Shown here: piece after piece, positions 29,908 to 32,808 of the stretch | Layout: every line of letters starts with the position of its first letter | Numbering within the stretch: the first letter of the stretch is position 1 | Source: Chloracidobacterium sp. | GTDB lineage: Bacteria > Acidobacteriota > Blastocatellia > Pyrinomonadales > Pyrinomonadaceae | Direction: 5' to 3' | NCBI GenBank assembly: GCA_016711345.1 | Contig: JADJTD010000009.1 | Location: 1 to 32,808, forward strand | DNA length: 32,808 bases | Program-made: the position numbers and the translations under genes | The notes under the pieces: generated by a model | The model's input: the letters and a program-made list of their open reading frames with translations, nothing else | What the model was told of the DNA's origin: nothing | Database searches by the model: none

Positions 29908-30140
29908 ATGGCTGAAAAACTGAGAAAAAAAAGTGTTTTGCACAGGTGTTGGCGAGCTGATCTAATCTATGCTGTTGTGCGTCAAGCACGCTTGACATTC
30001 ATTTTAATGCAGTTATGACAGAGAAAGACGCCGCCGGCTGAGTTTTTAGACGAATTTTTGACGGCGCTCGTGACAATCAGAGCGTGATCGTGCCGCAACG
30101 CAAAGCGCCAGCAAGGCACCGTGGACGGTGGCACGCATAG
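29908..30140 (+). pseudogene. 78-aa hypothetical protein, copy C, frameshifted
   Basis: ATG 29908 starts MAEKLRKK, but extra A bases and several small losses break the frame. The DNA carries the B alleles (AAGCACGC, TTCATTTTAATGCAGTT). The terminator downstream is retained. Confidence 0.6.
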
Positions 30141-30185
30141 CCATAGGCTGACCTGTCATCTGTTGAAAATAATATTTTATTGCGC

Positions 30186-30221
30186 CGGGTGCGCGGATCT
30201 TCTTGAGATCCGCACCTTTTT
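30186..30221 (+). terminator. Rho-independent terminator, copy C
   Basis: GGGTGC...GGATC with GATCC...GCACC and TTTTT, matching copy B with one C lost. Confidence 0.8.
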
Positions 30222-30283
30222 ATTTTACGGACTGGAGAATGGATGTTACCAGCACTGCAAGGTGAAAGAGGATCGGTGGCCCC

Positions 30284-31007
30284 ATGACAGCAAACCTGTG
30301 GGACTGGCAGCCGGGACACTGATACGTCCTACTTCATCTTTCAAACCTACTACCTACCCATGCAGCCCAACGAGCGCATCGCTGGCCGATGCCTACCGAA
30401 ATTATCGTCTGTCAAAAGGATTATCAAAGACGACGCCGTCCGGCACACCCATCAACGCCCCCAGGCGCCTGGAAGAACTGGAGCGAAGGCCGCACCTCGA
30501 AGGGGCCGCAAGCCATCCGGCACCGTGTTTGAAAAACCTAGGCAGGCCAGCATGCCCGCGCCTATGACACCTACCTAAGCGAGCAGGCGCAAGGCAGAAG
30601 AAGAGCCAGGAAGCAACGCCAACTCCAGATACGGCAGAAGGAATGGGACGCCGAGGAGCTTTGGGAACGCTCTACAGATGAGGCGGGCGCCGGTGTTTCC
30701 GTCAAACTGTGACAGATGTTTTGGCGGAAGATGGAAAGACAATCAACCGTACCATCATCATAGAGCTCGGCTGATGGAAAGAAGCAGACGTAGCGCGCAC
30801 AGTGGAAGAGGCCAGCCGGTTGGCGCGCAAGTCTGCCGGAGATGGATCAAGAGAAGGTGAGTATAGGCGACTGGCGGCAAGAGTTAGCCTAAGCCGGCAT
30901 CGATCCGACTTCTTTTACGGCCTGGGTGGCAGCCATCGCAGCGCAGGAAGCCGGTGTGACACAGCAGCAGGTATTGAGCTTGTTCGTTCAGCAGCGAAAA
31001 TAAATAG
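30284..31007 (+). pseudogene. Terminase-small-subunit-like protein, copy C, frameshifted
   Basis: It follows the B allele (TTATCAAAGACGACGCCGTC). About a dozen one- or two-base indels split it into fragments, including QPNERIAGRCLPKLSSVK-type out-of-frame reads. The stop equivalent is at 31005-31007. The leader ORF upstream has also lost two bases. Confidence 0.65.
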
Positions 31008-31018
31008 ACAGAGAGAGT

Positions 31019-31474
31019 ATGTCATTGAAGGCAGTGCAACAACAGTACAACGAAGCCCTTGCAAAAACTAGAGAGCCAGATCGGGCTATTTCCGGAAGCG
31101 GTAGCCGCCAATAGCATGTCGGCTACATCGTTGATGAGAGCCAGATCCGTTTTCAGCGCCGCCGGCACGCTGAGGTAGTTGATATGCATCGACGGACGCC
31201 GCAGGATCATCTCAACCGAAAAGATGAACTGGAAGGCCGGATCGAAAACTGCGGGCTGAGCTGAACGGTGGCAGCCTAACATGCCTGAACGATTGCTGCA
31301 AGTGGACAGAGACATTGCAGCAATCCATGCGACCCCTTGGGCGGTACTACCCGTTTTTAGTGGAACAACCGAGAAGCGCCGCTATCCACGTCAGTGGCGT
31401 TTGCAGCACTATCGCGGCCTGTGTGACCGCTTTTTAGCCGACTGCGAAAAATCATTGCAGCAACTTTAGCGTAG
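31019..31474 (+). pseudogene. Coiled-coil protein, copy C, frameshifted
   Basis: It starts MSLKAVQQQYNEALAK as in the intact copies at 4318 and 18714. Indels from 31066 onward break the frame, and the expected stop is near 31472-31474. GAGAGAG precedes the ATG. Confidence 0.65.
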
Positions 31475-31600
31475 TGAGTGTTGAACTGGCTTGCAGAAAC
31501 GGCCCATTTTCAATGAAACAAGGTAGGTCGGTATGTTTCTATGTTTTTGATTTTATGCAAATGGTGACCTTCCTATTGATTCAGGCAAAAGGGGTGCTGT

Positions 31601-32141
31601 ATGAAGCAGTCTAGGCCGCGCTTTTCCTGCTGATGGCCCTGGCCGCCGGCTGTGGATGAAATGAAATAGACGCAAGCGAGATGAGTTCCCTTGTGTCTAC
31701 CACAGATGACGCGAACGGCATGGTGTTTTACTTTGATAATCGCCCTCGCAGTCGCTCCAGGGCACCTACTTATCCATACATAGCGCAACGGGGCGATGAC
31801 TTTCGCCAAGGCTGTAATCATCATCTATCGGCCTGACACGCTCGTCTTTATTGAAAAGTACGTTGGGACCACGCCGGATCGGCACTTTCACCATAGAGCC
31901 GAATCTCGACCGGCTTGGCGAAACGGTAGAGGTAGACTGGATTGATGGAAAGTCGGTCGAGAAATCTCGACGGCTTTGTTGCCGACATGATCTGGAGACG
32001 CTTAGAGCCGTGACCACGTCGCCGGCAACGGAGGTCCGCTTTGTTGGGTCACAGGGCGAAGGCAGCGTTGATCCTGATTGAAACGGAGCGTAAGATCGTG
32101 GCACTGATCTGGCAGCCTATGAGACGATGATCGAGCAGTAA
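31601..32141 (+). pseudogene. Lipoprotein, copy C, frameshifted
   Basis: Same gene as 19300-19836. The signal-peptide region is disrupted (ATGAAGCAGTCTAGG) and several further indels follow. The end ETMIEQ and the stop at 32139-32141 are retained. Confidence 0.65.
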
Positions 32142-32217
32142 CAAATACCACTACAGTCGTATGATTAAAGTCTGATTTTGTACAACAAAACCATCATACA
32201 AACTGTGTAGTGTTGTG
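32141..32217. repeat. 26-bp inverted repeat, copy C, degraded
   Basis: Both arms and the spacer with TTGTACAA are recognisable, but each arm has indels, so pairing is incomplete. The 42-bp palindrome that follows (about 32224-32266) has also lost a base on its left arm. Confidence 0.75.
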
Positions 32218-32267
32218 TATCTATAACAAGAAGAGTGATCGACATGTCGATCACCTCTTCTTATTCC

Positions 32268-32567
32268 TCATTCGATTTTATCAAGGCTGGCTACATATTC
32301 GCAAACCTACCTTTATACAGCAGGCGTCCTTTGTGCTTGAGGACAACCCGTCACGCTCGTACCATCGTTCAGCAGGTACTTGCTGTGAACTGTTACCACG
32401 CACTGATAAGCGATCCTCGAAGTAATGGCCGTGCGCCAAAGCTTTTCCTCTGGACTGGCTTCCTTCGCAAAGGCGCTATGTCAGTCAACCCTGCTGTAGC
32501 GCTGCAATCTCATCCCGGGTTTAGGTCGCATGAGTAATTCATAAATCTTATTGAGTTTACTTTTCAC
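32268..32567 (-). pseudogene. 100-aa reverse protein, copy C, frameshifted
   Basis: It corresponds to 5570-5872. The start codon reads GTG instead of ATG, and small indels break the frame in several places. The N-terminus KSKLNKIYELL is still recognisable. Confidence 0.55.
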
Positions 32568-32649
32568 GTGCCTAGTCCCCGTTTGCAACCAATTATGTCT
32601 ATTGTAATGAGCATTTACACACACACTACTTGACGATTGTCTTTGACAG

Positions 32650-32701
<52 letters not shown>

Positions 32702-32808
32702 TGTAGATCTGAACAAAAAGACACACAATCAGGGCAAAAGAAACCGGCTGAAGCGTTCCCTCGAAGGCGACTCGAAGCCGCACGCAACAAGCCGGTTATG
32801 TGGATTAT

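Overview
The window is a high-GC bacterial accessory region, plasmid-like or integrative. The palindromes GCCGGC and GGCGCC recur in almost every gene. The mix of genes (tyrosine integrases, ParA, primase-type replication proteins, a PHAX-like RNA-binding protein, many small membrane proteins) fits a plasmid or tandem integrative elements of a Chloroflexota-type bacterium. That taxonomic guess is inference at low confidence. I see no rRNA, tRNA, CRISPR array or insertion sequence.

Layout. A backbone of about 6.1 kb occurs three times: copy A at 1-6081, copy B at 14381-20478, and copy C split over about 26298-26480 and 29690-32808. In order it carries a terminator, a palindromic operator, a ribbon-helix-helix (RHH) regulator, a conserved leader, a replication protein, a small basic protein, a 78-aa protein, a terminator, a 14-codon leader ORF coupled to a terminase-small-subunit-like protein, a coiled-coil protein, a lipoprotein, a 26-bp perfect inverted repeat, a 42-bp palindromic terminator and a reverse 100-aa gene. 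In A and B the replication protein is a Prim-Pol type protein. In C the same leader runs into an unrelated Toprim (DUF3854-like) primase.

Two different cargo blocks follow. Cargo A (6082-14380) has an integrase with an accessory gene, an RHH regulator, a PHAX-like protein, ParA with an RHH partner, HigBA, a structured RNA-like element, six small or membrane proteins and an in-phase CTACAAC array. Cargo B (20479-25880) has a related integrase with the same kind of accessory gene, an RHH regulator, a membrane-anchored MerR-like protein, an excisionase-like HTH protein, a second copy of the structured element, five small proteins, an FtsK/HerA-type ATPase and a last small membrane protein. The units look like exchangeable modules: integration, replication control, segregation, and a membrane operon controlled by the structured leader.

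Quality. Single-copy regions are nearly free of frameshifts, except for integrase A. The repeated backbones carry many single-base indels in different genes in each copy, and everything after about 26.4 kb is heavily broken and contains a run of 50 A. This looks like a long-read consensus that was poorly polished in repeats and at the contig end, so most broken genes here may be intact in reality. True divergence also exists, such as a cluster of substitutions near 3700-3810 compared with B and C.
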